Shown piece by piece: positions 50,745 to 60,328 of a DNA stretch of 64,000 bases. A program made the position numbers and the translations under genes. The stretch is from the NCBI RefSeq assembly GCF_900182595.1, contig NZ_FXTN01000002.1:310001-374000 (forward strand), written 5' to 3'. The notes below the pieces were generated by a model that saw nothing but the letters and a program-made list of their open reading frames with translations, had not been told where the DNA came from and made no database searches. The stretch comes from Pedobacter westerhofensis. GTDB lineage: Bacteria > Bacteroidota > Bacteroidia > Sphingobacteriales > Sphingobacteriaceae. How positions within the stretch are numbered: the first letter of the stretch is position 1; every line of letters starts with the position of its first letter.

Positions 50745-53099
50745 ATGAAAACTTTCTATACGCTTTTAGCAATTGTTGCTGGCCTTTTGCCAATTGTTCC
50801 TCCACAGCAGATCATGGCTGCAGTCATCGCACCAAAACAGTGGAATGCTCAATGGATATCGGTACCGGGAGATAATGGCAAGTCGTATGGCGTATTTAAC
50901 TTTCGCAAAAGCCTTGAGGTAAAAGATCAACCGCATCAGTTTGTGGTTCATATCTCTGCCGATAACCGCTACAAGCTCTATGTGAACAACAAACTGGTCT
51001 CTCTGGGGCCTGCCAGGGGCGATAGCTACTATTGGAATTACGAGACCGTAGATATTGCCCCGTATCTTGCCAAAGGAAAAAATATTGTAGCCGCCCTGGT
51101 CTGGAACGAAGCTGAGGACCGTCCTGAAGCACAGATCAGTGTACGGACCGGCCTGATCATACAGGGGAATGCTGCGGCGGAGGAAATATTAAATACAAAC
51201 AGCAGCTGGAAGTGCTTCCGGGATCCGGGGCGTTTCCCTGTTCCGGGCTATTTTTTCGCCGCCAGTAAAGGCGAAATGGTAGATATGAATGTTGCAGTCA
51301 ACTCCAACTGGACCAGCCTTGAATTTGATGACACGAAATGGCCGGACGCTGTAAAAATCGCCGACGGAAAAATAAAGGGTACAGCCTGGGGTGTGGACTG
51401 GGCATTGGTGCCTTCTTCACTTCCGGCAAGGGAGATGACGTATCAGCGCCTCATAAAGCTTCGTCGTGCTGAAGGGCTTGTCATCCCTGCTAACTTTCCT
51501 GCAGCAAAAGCTGCCATAACCGTTCCCGCGCATACAACGGCCTCCATACTCCTTGATCAGACCTTTCTCACCAATGCCTATCTGACCTTAAATTTTAGCA
51601 CTGGAAAAAATGCAGGAATTTCCATTGGATATGCAGAATCCCTGTATGAAAAAAACACTAAAGGAACCCGGAAGGGAAACCGCGATTCGGTAGCAGGAAA
51701 AGAATTTATTGGCAGAATAGACAGCCTAATTAGTGATGGAAGCAAAGATCAGCGTTTTACCACGCTGAATTTTCGCACATACCGGTATATCAGGATTTTT
51801 ATCCATACGGAAAATGATCCGCTGGTGATCGACGATCTTTATGGTACTTTTACGGGATATCCCTTTAAACGAAGGGCATCAATCAGTTCCGGGTATCCGG
51901 AAATCAACCAGCTGCTTGACATTGGCTGGCGTACAGCAAGATTGAACGCATGGGAAACGTATACAGATTGCCCATACTATGAACAGCTGCAGTACATTGG
52001 TGATACCCGTATTCAGGCGCTGGTATCCTACTATAATACCGATGATATCCGCCTGGCGCGCAATGCACTTAATCAGATTGACCATTCGCGATTGCCCGAA
52101 GGTGTAACTCACAGCTGTTACCCCTCAAAAGGTACACAGGTAATATCTACATTCTCCTTGTGGTACATTGGAATGCTCCACGATTACTGGATGTACAGGG
52201 GGGATAACACTTTTATAAAGAACAAACTACAGGGGGAGCGGGGAGTGCTGGATTTTTTTAGTAAGTACCAGCAGGCAGACGGTTCGTTAAAAGATACGCC
52301 GTACTGGGCTTTTGTAGACTGGGCAGGCAATATGTGGGGCGAGGTAAAAGGCAAAGACGGGAGCGCCGCGATCTATGATCTTCAGCTCCTGATGGCTTAC
52401 CAGTGGGCGGCAGAAATGGAAGCCAAAACAGGTATACAGGATTATGCCCGCCTATACACTAAGAAAGCTGCCCAGCTAAAGCATACGATAAGACGTAAAT
52501 ATTGGGACCAGGGCAAAAATCTTTTTGCAGATACAAAAGAGAAAACAGGATTCTCGCAGCATGTAAATTCCCTGGCTATCCTTTCCGGCGTTGCGCAGGG
52601 TACAGAAAAGCTGAAAATTGCCCGGAAGATGCTCTCCGATACAAGTCTCACACAATGTTCAGTATATTTTAAGTATTATTTGAACCAGGCCCTGGTTAAA
52701 GCAGGCCTGGGGGATGATTATCTTAATTGGCTGGCCGTATACCGCCAGAACATAGCGATGGGCCTTACCACCTGGGCAGAATACTCTGATATCAATTCTT
52801 CCCGTTCTGATTGCCACGCATGGGGAGCAAGCCCAAATATTGAGTTTTTCAGGACGTTGCTGGGCATTGACAGCTATGCTCCGGGATTCAGGAAAATCAA
52901 AGTAGAGCCTCATCTGGGCAGCATCAAAAAGATCAGCGGGGAGATGCCTCATCCTGACGGCAAAATCACGGTAAATTATATATTGGAAAAAGGAAAATGG
53001 AATATCGCCGTCAGCTTGCCAGGCGGTACTGACGGTATACTGGTTTGGAAAGCCAGGCAATATCCATTGAAAGCTGGTAATAACCATTTTATGCTGTAA
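50745..53099 (+). CDS. GH78-type alpha-L-rhamnosidase-like enzyme
   Basis: 784 residues from the ATG at 50745 (a GTG one codon earlier is unlikely), with a signal peptide (MKTFYTLLAIVAGLLPIVPP). The N-terminal beta-sandwich modules include SADNRYKLYVNNKLVSLGPA and a galactose-binding-like fold. The (alpha/alpha)6 barrel, from about residue 385, has WETYTDCPYYEQLQYIGDTR, the acidic cluster typical of GH78. The C-terminal beta-sandwich ends at GILVWKARQYPLKAGN. These enzymes release terminal rhamnose; exact specificity cannot be read. It is the first gene of the utilisation locus and has its own operator. Confidence 0.87.
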   Translation: MKTFYTLLAIVAGLLPIVPPQQIMAAVIAPKQWNAQWISVPGDNGKSYGVFNFRKSLEVKDQPHQFVVHISADNRYKLYVNNKLVSLGPARGDSYYWNYETVDIAPYLAKGKNIVAALVWNEAEDRPEAQISVRTGLIIQGNAAAEEILNTNSSWKCFRDPGRFPVPGYFFAASKGEMVDMNVAVNSNWTSLEFDDTKWPDAVKIADGKIKGTAWGVDWALVPSSLPAREMTYQRLIKLRRAEGLVIPANFPAAKAAITVPAHTTASILLDQTFLTNAYLTLNFSTGKNAGISIGYAESLYEKNTKGTRKGNRDSVAGKEFIGRIDSLISDGSKDQRFTTLNFRTYRYIRIFIHTENDPLVIDDLYGTFTGYPFKRRASISSGYPEINQLLDIGWRTARLNAWETYTDCPYYEQLQYIGDTRIQALVSYYNTDDIRLARNALNQIDHSRLPEGVTHSCYPSKGTQVISTFSLWYIGMLHDYWMYRGDNTFIKNKLQGERGVLDFFSKYQQADGSLKDTPYWAFVDWAGNMWGEVKGKDGSAAIYDLQLLMAYQWAAEMEAKTGIQDYARLYTKKAAQLKHTIRRKYWDQGKNLFADTKEKTGFSQHVNSLAILSGVAQGTEKLKIARKMLSDTSLTQCSVYFKYYLNQALVKAGLGDDYLNWLAVYRQNIAMGLTTWAEYSDINSSRSDCHAWGASPNIEFFRTLLGIDSYAPGFRKIKVEPHLGSIKKISGEMPHPDGKITVNYILEKGKWNIAVSLPGGTDGILVWKARQYPLKAGNNHFML

Positions 53100-53127
53100 T
53101 GTTCCCTAGATAAAAAAAGCTTAAAAA

Positions 53128-53158
53128 TTTGTAATTGAAATATATTCTTATATTTTTG
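53128..53158 (+). promoter_or_regulatory. Consensus Bacteroidota promoter for susC
   Basis: TTTG at 53128-53131 and TATTTTTG at 53151-53158 match the -33 (TTTG) and -7 (TAnnTTTG) elements with a 19-base spacer. Transcription would start near 53165, leaving a leader of about 100 bases. The -7 element overlaps operator site 2, so a bound repressor would block RNA polymerase. Confidence 0.7.
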
Positions 53159-53171
53159 CTAAACCGATTTA
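53157..53171. promoter_or_regulatory. Putative LacI operator, site 2 (over the susC -7 element)
   Basis: TGCTAAACCGATTTA, core TAAACCGATTTA (complement TAAATCGGTTTA), a 12-base near-palindrome centred on CG as LacI-family operators are. It is identical to site 1 over 18 bases including TTTT upstream. Confidence 0.65.
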
Positions 53172-53188
53172 TAATTCTTCAATAGCCT

Positions 53189-53222
53189 ATAGTCTCTAAT
53201 GTCTAAAATGAGACTATTTTTT
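53189..53222 (+). terminator. Hairpin with T-run in the susC leader
   Basis: ATAGTCTC at 53189-53196 pairs with GAGACTAT at 53210-53217, and six Ts follow (53217-53222). It lies downstream of the predicted susC promoter and upstream of the third operator site. It may simply terminate GH78 transcripts, or act as an attenuator within the susC leader. Confidence 0.6.
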
Positions 53223-53230
53223 GGAGAGGT

Positions 53231-53244
53231 TGCTAAATCGATAT
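53231..53244. promoter_or_regulatory. Putative LacI operator, site 3 (susC leader)
   Basis: TGCTAAATCGATAT, core TAAATCGATAT, shares TGCTAAA-CGAT with sites 1 and 2 and is nearly palindromic. It is 24 bases before the susC ATG, where binding could act as a roadblock or loop with site 2. The sequence TAACCAAATTATAA right after it (53251-53264) recurs before the transporter gene (62126-62139). Confidence 0.5.
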
Positions 53245-53267
53245 CTTATATAACCAAATTATAAACT

Positions 53268-56200
53268 ATGAAAGTACAGCTTTACACAAAAAAAGCAGGG
53301 TTGAGTCCTGTTTCGCTTTTTTCGTATCATTGTGTGTTTGGGCTTCTGCTGGTATGTACTGCCGCTGCTCCGGCCTACAGTATCTCCAGAAATGACAGCA
53401 AGACTAAATTCAGTTTCAGGATAATCGCAGTAGCGGATATCACCGTAAAGGGAACAGTAACGGATGAAAAGGGCCAGCCTTTGCCGGGAGCCTCCGTTAA
53501 ACTCAAAAATGCTGCAGCGGGTACGGTTACTGATACCAATGGTAATTTCAGCCTGAATGTTCCTGATGCGGGAGCCGTTCTGCAGATCAGTTACACGGGC
53601 TACGAACTCCGGGAAGTCACAGCATCGGCAACTGCCTTAAAAGTACAGTTGCAGCCTAACAATAAAGTATTATCCGAAGTTGTTGTGGTTGGTTATGGTA
53701 CTTCAAAAAAGGCAAACCTTACCACCGCAATCAGTTCTGTTAAAGGTGATGCTATTACTGAAAGGCCCACGACCTTAAATGTTTTGCAGGGGCTGGCGGG
53801 TAAAGCTGCAGGCGTGAACATCATGACCAATTCCGGAAAGCCGGGGGGTAATCCCGCAGTGAAAATCAGGGGTACGGGCTCCATCAATTCATCAAATTCG
53901 CCATTATATGTGGTAGATGGTGTAGTGGGGGCAGATCCCAATTCAATTGATCCCAGCATTGTTGCCTCGGTAGATATATACAAAGATGCGGGCTCAACTG
54001 CCATCTACGGATCCAGAGGAGCCAATGGCGTAATTGTGATTACCACCAAAACAGGCAATAAAAATACCTCAGATATCGCCTTTAACAATACAGTGAGCTT
54101 TGGTACCCTGCAGCATGAGATAGATCTGCTTGATGCTCCCGGTGCACTGGAAATGCTCAGAAGAGAATATGACTATGTTCCGGGAAGATTAGCTCCTCAT
54201 CTTGACCCATCCAGCACTTTTGCGCGTAAAAATGAACTGTTCAATGCAGATGGTACGCCTAAGTACAATACAGACTGGCAAAAAGAAGCTACCCAGACCG
54301 CAATTTCACATCAGCATTCACTCACGTTTTCCGGAGGGAAGGACGACTTCAGCATACTGGCCAATATCTCCTATAAAAATAATGAGGGTATCATGCTCAA
54401 CAGTTATGCGAAACAGATCAATGGCTATATCAATGTGGGTTGGGATGTAAAACCCTGGTTAAACCTGAAAGCCAGCTTAAATGTTGGTGGTTATCAATCG
54501 AACAATATCGAAGGAAATACCCTCGGTCTGAATGCTGTGAGAGAGATGTATGAGTTTTTGCCCTTTATGCCGGTACAGTATGCTGACGGTACATATTCCA
54601 GAAAAGGAGACTACCCTGGTGAAGAAGATTCAGAAAATCCGGTAAAACTGCTCAAAAATGTGAAAGATGTAACAGGCAGGATTTCTACCCTTGGCAATAT
54701 TGTGGGCACTTTTCACCTGGCTAAACATCTGAATTTTGTGAGTTCTTTCAGCGGTCAGCTCAATTCAAACTATGAGAATTATTTTGCCGGAAACGATGTT
54801 TTCGGCGTATCCCAGCAGCAGGGTGGAGTTGCCCAGCGTGCCAATACGCTCAACTCCGTATGGAGCAATGAAGACTACTTCTCGTATGACAATACCTTTG
54901 GGAAACACCATGTGAATGCGATACTGGGTGCCAGCTGGTATGATTATATTACTTCTGCCACAAAAGCAGGATCAGAAAATTTCTTCGACAATACCTTCAG
55001 CTACAATAACCTCGGTGCAGGAACAGTGATTGAAACACCCTTCTCATCTCAGATCGAAAACCAGCTCAATTCATTTTATTCCCGCGTGAATTACGACTTT
55101 GACAACAAGTACCTGTTTGGTGCTTCGTTCAGGGCTGACGGAAGCTCTAAGTTCCGCGGAGACAATCTTTATGGTTATTTCCCTGCTTTCAATGCGGGCT
55201 GGCGTGTATCCAACGAGAGTTTCTTTGAAGGTTTGAAATCTGTCATCAGCGATTTAAAACTGAGGGGAAGTTACGGCCTGGTAGGTAACCAGGAGATCGG
55301 AAATTATCCTACAGTATCGCTTTACAACAGTACCCAATCCATCTTTAATCAAACAAAATCTGCAGCAGTAACGCTCTCCAGCTTTGGTAATCCGGATTTA
55401 AAATGGGAGAAATCAGCACAGCTGGATCTGGGTCTTGATATCGCTTTTCTCAACGGCCGTATAGAACTGAGTGGCGATTACTATAACAAGGTAACAAAAG
55501 ACCTGATTTATTTTGTACAGCAGCCGGCAACCACTGGATATGGTGGCGCTTATAAAAACCTGGGTTCTATACGCAACAGGGGGATGGAACTTACCCTGAA
55601 TACGCAAAACATTGTTGGCCGCGATTTTAAATGGAATTCCAGTATAAATTTCTCTGTCAACCGCTCAAAAGTCCTGGATATCAATCACGATATCATTTAT
55701 CCATGGGGCGGACGTATAATTGAAGGAGGTCCCCTGAATGAATTTTTTGGTTATGTACGTGAAGGAGTGTGGACTGCCGACCAGGCTGCTGAAGCCGCTA
55801 AATTTGGTAGGAAACCGGGGGATGTCCGCTACGCAGACCTGAACAATAACGGAATGAAAGATGCCGGTGACCGCACCAACCTGGGTAATGCGATGCCAAA
55901 ATGGGAAGGCAACTTTACCAATACATTTACCTACAAAAATATCTCCCTCTTTGTGGATCTTGAGGCGATGTATGGCAACAAACTGCTCAACCTTACCAGG
56001 TTTATCATGACAGGGTCTACGCCTAATGTAAACAGCTACAGCGAAATCCTCGGAGCTTATACACCGCAAAATCAAAATTCAAACATTGCACAGCTGCGCC
56101 TGTCTACGGACTCATTTTCGGATAATGAGGTGGCTGACAGCCATTATATTGAAAACGGTTCATTCCTGCGCGTAAGGAACATCGCATTGAACTACCGCTT

Positions 56201-56399
56201 TAATAAAGATCTGCTGAAAAAGATCAAGCTGTCCAATCTGTCGGTAGGTGTAAATGTGGAGAATGCCTTTCTCTTTACAAAGTATAAAGGATATGATCCC
56301 GAAGCTACTTCCTTTGATGCTTCGCTCAACCAGGGGGTAGATGTATATCAATATCCTAAGCCCCGCACCATCGCACTGAGTATTAACGCCAACTTTTAA
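53268..56399 (+). CDS. susC: SusC/RagA-family TonB-dependent outer-membrane transporter
   Basis: 1043 residues. After the signal region comes a carboxypeptidase-like regulatory domain (VKGTVTDEKGQPLPGASVKL, about 63-130), a TonB box (SEVVVVGYGTSKKANL), the plug domain (PLYVVDGVVGADPNSIDPSI, YGSRGANGVIVITTK), and the barrel ending in IALSINANF, the C-terminal aromatic signature. It imports oligosaccharides across the outer membrane, with substrate capture by the SusD lipoprotein encoded 10 bases downstream. Transcription appears to be controlled by LacI-type operators and a leader hairpin. Confidence 0.96.
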   Translation: MKVQLYTKKAGLSPVSLFSYHCVFGLLLVCTAAAPAYSISRNDSKTKFSFRIIAVADITVKGTVTDEKGQPLPGASVKLKNAAAGTVTDTNGNFSLNVPDAGAVLQISYTGYELREVTASATALKVQLQPNNKVLSEVVVVGYGTSKKANLTTAISSVKGDAITERPTTLNVLQGLAGKAAGVNIMTNSGKPGGNPAVKIRGTGSINSSNSPLYVVDGVVGADPNSIDPSIVASVDIYKDAGSTAIYGSRGANGVIVITTKTGNKNTSDIAFNNTVSFGTLQHEIDLLDAPGALEMLRREYDYVPGRLAPHLDPSSTFARKNELFNADGTPKYNTDWQKEATQTAISHQHSLTFSGGKDDFSILANISYKNNEGIMLNSYAKQINGYINVGWDVKPWLNLKASLNVGGYQSNNIEGNTLGLNAVREMYEFLPFMPVQYADGTYSRKGDYPGEEDSENPVKLLKNVKDVTGRISTLGNIVGTFHLAKHLNFVSSFSGQLNSNYENYFAGNDVFGVSQQQGGVAQRANTLNSVWSNEDYFSYDNTFGKHHVNAILGASWYDYITSATKAGSENFFDNTFSYNNLGAGTVIETPFSSQIENQLNSFYSRVNYDFDNKYLFGASFRADGSSKFRGDNLYGYFPAFNAGWRVSNESFFEGLKSVISDLKLRGSYGLVGNQEIGNYPTVSLYNSTQSIFNQTKSAAVTLSSFGNPDLKWEKSAQLDLGLDIAFLNGRIELSGDYYNKVTKDLIYFVQQPATTGYGGAYKNLGSIRNRGMELTLNTQNIVGRDFKWNSSINFSVNRSKVLDINHDIIYPWGGRIIEGGPLNEFFGYVREGVWTADQAAEAAKFGRKPGDVRYADLNNNGMKDAGDRTNLGNAMPKWEGNFTNTFTYKNISLFVDLEAMYGNKLLNLTRFIMTGSTPNVNSYSEILGAYTPQNQNSNIAQLRLSTDSFSDNEVADSHYIENGSFLRVRNIALNYRFNKDLLKKIKLSNLSVGVNVENAFLFTKYKGYDPEATSFDASLNQGVDVYQYPKPRTIALSINANF

Positions 56400-56409
56400 T
56401 CTGTCAGCC

Positions 56410-57900
56410 ATGAAAAAAATATATCTCTCCCTCATCATCATCCTTACACTGAGTTCATCATGTAAGAAGTTTCTGGAAGAAAAAACAACCGGGGTTTTAA
56501 CTCCTGATAATTATTACAACAATTCTGCACAGATCAGGGCAGCAGTAAATGGTGCCTACCTGGGCTTAAACAGTCCGTTTACGACTACCATTGGTGTAGC
56601 CGTAAGCCCAGTGTTTAGCCTGGAGTATATCACAGGTTATTGCCAGCGGCCAAGGCCAAGCGGAAATGAAGATAACCAGTTTATTCAGCTGACGGGGATC
56701 GACCAGGCGAATGCCGCTTTGCAGACCTGGTGGACAGCCGGCTATTACCCGATTGAAAACTGTAACAGCATCATCGCCAATGTGGGCAAAACCAGTGTGG
56801 TATCTGCTATTGAAAGGGATAACTTCCTGGCCGAAGCGTATTTTCTGCGGGCATACTATTACTTTCAGCTGGTTAGATTATATGGTAGGGTACCCCTGAA
56901 AACAGAGCCCACTACAAGCTTGGAAAACACCCAGCTGGAACGCGCTCCCATAGCAGACATTTACAATCAGATCGTAGCTGACCTTAGTGCAGCCGAAAAG
57001 GCTAACTTGCCATGGACCGATAAAACAGGGCACGTTTCGCAGGGAGCGATAAAATCTTTGCTGTCTAAAGTTTATATTACCATGGCCGGTTATCCGCTGA
57101 ATAAAGGGCAGGCCTATTTCCAGAAAGCTTACGATAAAGCCAGCGAGGTCATTCAAAGTGGCCAGTTCAGCCTGTTCACAAATTACAGTGATTTGCGTAA
57201 TCCATCCAATTACAACGCTGGCGAACATATTTTTATGATTCAGCATGATGAAACAACGATTTCCAACATTCTGCATTTTTCGCTGATGCCATATCCTGAA
57301 CTGCCCATCAGCATCCAGCCTTCATACAGTGGCGCAATGGCACCTGCGTTATCTTTTTATAATTCATATGATCCGGCTGATCAGAGAATAAAAGAACAGA
57401 ATTATTATTATACACAGCATGCTCAGTACGGGAATGCCTCCAATATTATAAAATTGCCCATGCCATACATTTATAAATACTGGAACGACCAGGCAGAAAT
57501 CAGCGGCAGGGACGGTTCCAACTTTCCTCTGATCAGATATGCTGATATTTTACTGATTTGTGCTGAGGCAAGTGCCAGCGCAAACGGCAGCAGTACTTCA
57601 GATCCGGTGGCTGTGGCCGCTTATAACAAAGTACATCAGCGGGCTTTTCCCGCCGCGGTTGCTGCCAGCAGTGTGCAGCTCAATGATATTTTAAAAGAAC
57701 GCTACTGGGAACTGGCATTTGAATTTCAGACCTGGTACGATATGCAGCGCACCCGTAAGGCTTTTGATGTTGATCAGAAGACCATTGTAAACCTGATTGG
57801 GTACAAGGCCCCGCTACATAGCCGCGCATTTACAGAATCAGATCTGTTGTGGCCGATTCCATTGAATGAGGTACAGAAAGATCCGAATCTGGGGAAATAA
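56410..57900 (+). CDS. susD: SusD/RagB-family substrate-binding lipoprotein
   Basis: 496 residues with a lipoprotein signal (ILTLSSSC, Cys near residue 18). SusD family helical repeats are recognisable: AAVNGAYLGLNSP, AEAYFLRAYYYFQLVRLYG, GAIKSLLSKVYITM, and C-terminal RYWELAFEFQTWYDMQRTRK with LLWPIPLNEVQKDPNLGK. It sits on the cell surface above the SusC barrel and binds the target glycan. A hairpin follows the stop. Confidence 0.96.
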   Translation: MKKIYLSLIIILTLSSSCKKFLEEKTTGVLTPDNYYNNSAQIRAAVNGAYLGLNSPFTTTIGVAVSPVFSLEYITGYCQRPRPSGNEDNQFIQLTGIDQANAALQTWWTAGYYPIENCNSIIANVGKTSVVSAIERDNFLAEAYFLRAYYYFQLVRLYGRVPLKTEPTTSLENTQLERAPIADIYNQIVADLSAAEKANLPWTDKTGHVSQGAIKSLLSKVYITMAGYPLNKGQAYFQKAYDKASEVIQSGQFSLFTNYSDLRNPSNYNAGEHIFMIQHDETTISNILHFSLMPYPELPISIQPSYSGAMAPALSFYNSYDPADQRIKEQNYYYTQHAQYGNASNIIKLPMPYIYKYWNDQAEISGRDGSNFPLIRYADILLICAEASASANGSSTSDPVAVAAYNKVHQRAFPAAVAASSVQLNDILKERYWELAFEFQTWYDMQRTRKAFDVDQKTIVNLIGYKAPLHSRAFTESDLLWPIPLNEVQKDPNLGK

Positions 57901-57914
57901 CTGCCGACATCTTT

Positions 57915-57943
57915 ACAGGAAGATAAAATTGCTATCTTCCTGT
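57915..57943 (+). terminator. Hairpin after susD
   Basis: ACAGGAAGATA at 57915-57925 pairs perfectly with TATCTTCCTGT at 57933-57943 around a 7-base loop; only TT follows. Probably a partial terminator or a transcript end that makes susC-susD more abundant than the enzyme genes behind it. Confidence 0.65.
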
Positions 57944-57971
57944 TTGAACTCCATACGAAATAAGAAAAATA

Positions 57972-60299
57972 ATGTTGATTAAAAGACCACGATACTGTAC
58001 CATTTTGGCGCTTGTCATTTCAGTTTTGTTTGCTGACGCTGTAAATGCGCAGGATGCAGCATCCTATATCAATCCTTTTATCGGGGCCAGCAGCAGCGCC
58101 TCTGCCGCAGGTATTTACCATGGCCTTGGCAAAACTTTTCCGGGGGCCACCACGCCTTATGGAATGGTGCAACTTAGCCCGAATACCATCACCGGAGGCG
58201 ATAATGGTTCCGGGTACAGCTATGAGCATAAAAGTATAGAGGGCTTTGCCTTCACTCAGATGAGCGGTATTGGCTGGTTTGGAGATATGGGAAATTTTCT
58301 GGTAATGCCTGCCGCAGGGCCGTTGAAAACCAGCGCGGGCACCTTGGAACATCCTGATGGCGGATACAGATCGGCCTACCTTAAAACAACTGAAAAAGCT
58401 TCTGCGGGATATTACAGCGTGCTGCTGTCAGATCATCAGATTAAAGCCGAGATGACGGCTGCAGCACACAGTGGTATCCTGCGCTTTACCTATCCTAAAA
58501 ATAGCCGGTCCAGAATCCAGATTGACTTGGCAAGGCGGGTGGGCGGTACCTCAACATTACAATCTGTAAAAGTTGTAAATGCCAATACCATTGAAGGATG
58601 GATGAAATGCACTCCTGAAGGCGGCGGCTGGGGCAATGGAGATGGGCAGGCGGATTACACGGTTTATTTCTATGCGCAATTCAGCAAGCCGCTTAAAAAC
58701 TTTGGTATCTGGAGCGCTGACATCAAAGAAGGACAAAGCCGCAAGCGTGAGGACATAGAAAGCGCTGCTTATCAAAGTATTGTTGCCAGTTCTGCAGTCT
58801 TTAAAGGTCTCAGAGACAAGGAGGGGAAACATCTGGGTTTTTATGCCGACTTTGAAACTGATGCAAATGAGCAGGTATTATTTAAATCCGGTATTTCATA
58901 TGTCAGCATTGCCGGCGCTAAAAAGAACCTCCTTGCTGAAATCAAAGACTGGAATTTTGATGCTGTGCGGCAGCGCGCTGTGAAATCATGGAATACGGCC
59001 CTGGCAAAAGTGAATATCGCGGGAGGTACACCGGAACAGCGGACGGTCTTTTATACTGCCATGTACCATACCATGATTGATCCCAGGATTGTTACTGATG
59101 TTGATGGCCAGTACTTTGGAGGAGATCAGAAAGCACACCATCCTGCTTCTTTCCGCAAACGTACCATATTCAGCGGCTGGGATGTTTTTCGCAGCCAGAT
59201 GCCGCTGCAAACAATCATCAACCCTTCGCTGGTAAATGATGTGATTAATTCACTGGTCACACTGGCCGCCGAGAAGAACAAAAACTATCTGGAACGCTGG
59301 GAACTGCTCAATGCTTATAGCGGCTGTATGTTTGGCAATCCTGCGGTATCTGTCATCACAGATGCCTATGCAAAAGGTATCCGTAATTTTGATGTGGCAA
59401 AAGCCTATGCACTTTCAGTAGGTTCTGTTGAAAAGTTTGGCAATGGAGAGCGCGGTTTTACGCCTGGTTCCAACAGCATCGCGCTTACACTTGAATACGC
59501 GTACGCTGAGTGGTGCGTTTCCAGGCTTGCTGCCTGGTTAAAACATCCGGCAGATGCTTCCAAATATGCCGCCCGGAGTGAGGATTACCGCAATATTTTT
59601 GATCCGGAAAAAGGCTGGTTCCGTCCCAGGAATGAGGACGGTCAATGGGCTGCATGGCCAGCTGCGGGCCGGCTTACCCAGTGGTATGGCACTTTCGAAA
59701 CCAACCCTTACCAGCAGGGCTGGTTTGTGCCACATGATGTTGAGGGAATGGCGAAACTGATGGGCGGGAAGGAAAAAACCATAGCCGACCTGAACCAGCT
59801 GTTCGAAAAAACACCAGATAATATGATGTGGAACGATTATTACAATCAGGCCAATGAGCCGGTGCACCATGTGCCTTTCCTTTACAACCGTTTGGGCAAC
59901 CCCTGGCTTACCCAGAAATGGACCCGGGAGATATGCCGCAGGGCTTACAGGAATGGGGTAGAGGGCCTGGTGGGCAACGAAGATGTTGGACAGATGTCTG
60001 CCTGGTATGTGCTGGCGGCTGCCGGCCTGCATCCTGTTTGCCCGGGTGATACGCGCCAGGAAATCACAAGCCCCGTATTTAACAAGGTGACATTCCGGTT
60101 AGATCCCCTTTATGCTCCGGGCCGGACTTTCACTATTGTAGCTAAAAACAATTCAGACAAAAATACATACATCCGCAGCGCCAGGCTCAATGGAAAGGTG
60201 TACAACAAATGTTATATCGATTTTAAAGATATCGCTGCCGGAGGCGTCCTGGAGTTAACCATGTCGCCCATCCCCAACAAAAGCTGGGGTATTAAATGA
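57972..60299 (+). CDS. GH92-family alpha-mannosidase-like enzyme
   Basis: 775 residues with a signal peptide (ILALVISVLFADAVNAQ). The N-terminal SYINPFIGASSSAS, then GKTFPGATTPYGMVQLSPN is the GH92 opening, and the second half has FSGWDVFRSQMPLQTIINPS and the metal/catalytic region EDVGQMSAWYVLAAAGLHPV. GH92 enzymes are calcium-dependent exo-alpha-mannosidases acting on N-glycans or mannans. The stop overlaps the next frame but the next ATG lies 29 bases on, so translation is not coupled. Confidence 0.93.
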   Translation: MLIKRPRYCTILALVISVLFADAVNAQDAASYINPFIGASSSASAAGIYHGLGKTFPGATTPYGMVQLSPNTITGGDNGSGYSYEHKSIEGFAFTQMSGIGWFGDMGNFLVMPAAGPLKTSAGTLEHPDGGYRSAYLKTTEKASAGYYSVLLSDHQIKAEMTAAAHSGILRFTYPKNSRSRIQIDLARRVGGTSTLQSVKVVNANTIEGWMKCTPEGGGWGNGDGQADYTVYFYAQFSKPLKNFGIWSADIKEGQSRKREDIESAAYQSIVASSAVFKGLRDKEGKHLGFYADFETDANEQVLFKSGISYVSIAGAKKNLLAEIKDWNFDAVRQRAVKSWNTALAKVNIAGGTPEQRTVFYTAMYHTMIDPRIVTDVDGQYFGGDQKAHHPASFRKRTIFSGWDVFRSQMPLQTIINPSLVNDVINSLVTLAAEKNKNYLERWELLNAYSGCMFGNPAVSVITDAYAKGIRNFDVAKAYALSVGSVEKFGNGERGFTPGSNSIALTLEYAYAEWCVSRLAAWLKHPADASKYAARSEDYRNIFDPEKGWFRPRNEDGQWAAWPAAGRLTQWYGTFETNPYQQGWFVPHDVEGMAKLMGGKEKTIADLNQLFEKTPDNMMWNDYYNQANEPVHHVPFLYNRLGNPWLTQKWTREICRRAYRNGVEGLVGNEDVGQMSAWYVLAAAGLHPVCPGDTRQEITSPVFNKVTFRLDPLYAPGRTFTIVAKNNSDKNTYIRSARLNGKVYNKCYIDFKDIAAGGVLELTMSPIPNKSWGIK

Positions 60300-60328
60300 A
60301 CCCTTTAATCATACCTAAATGTAAAATC

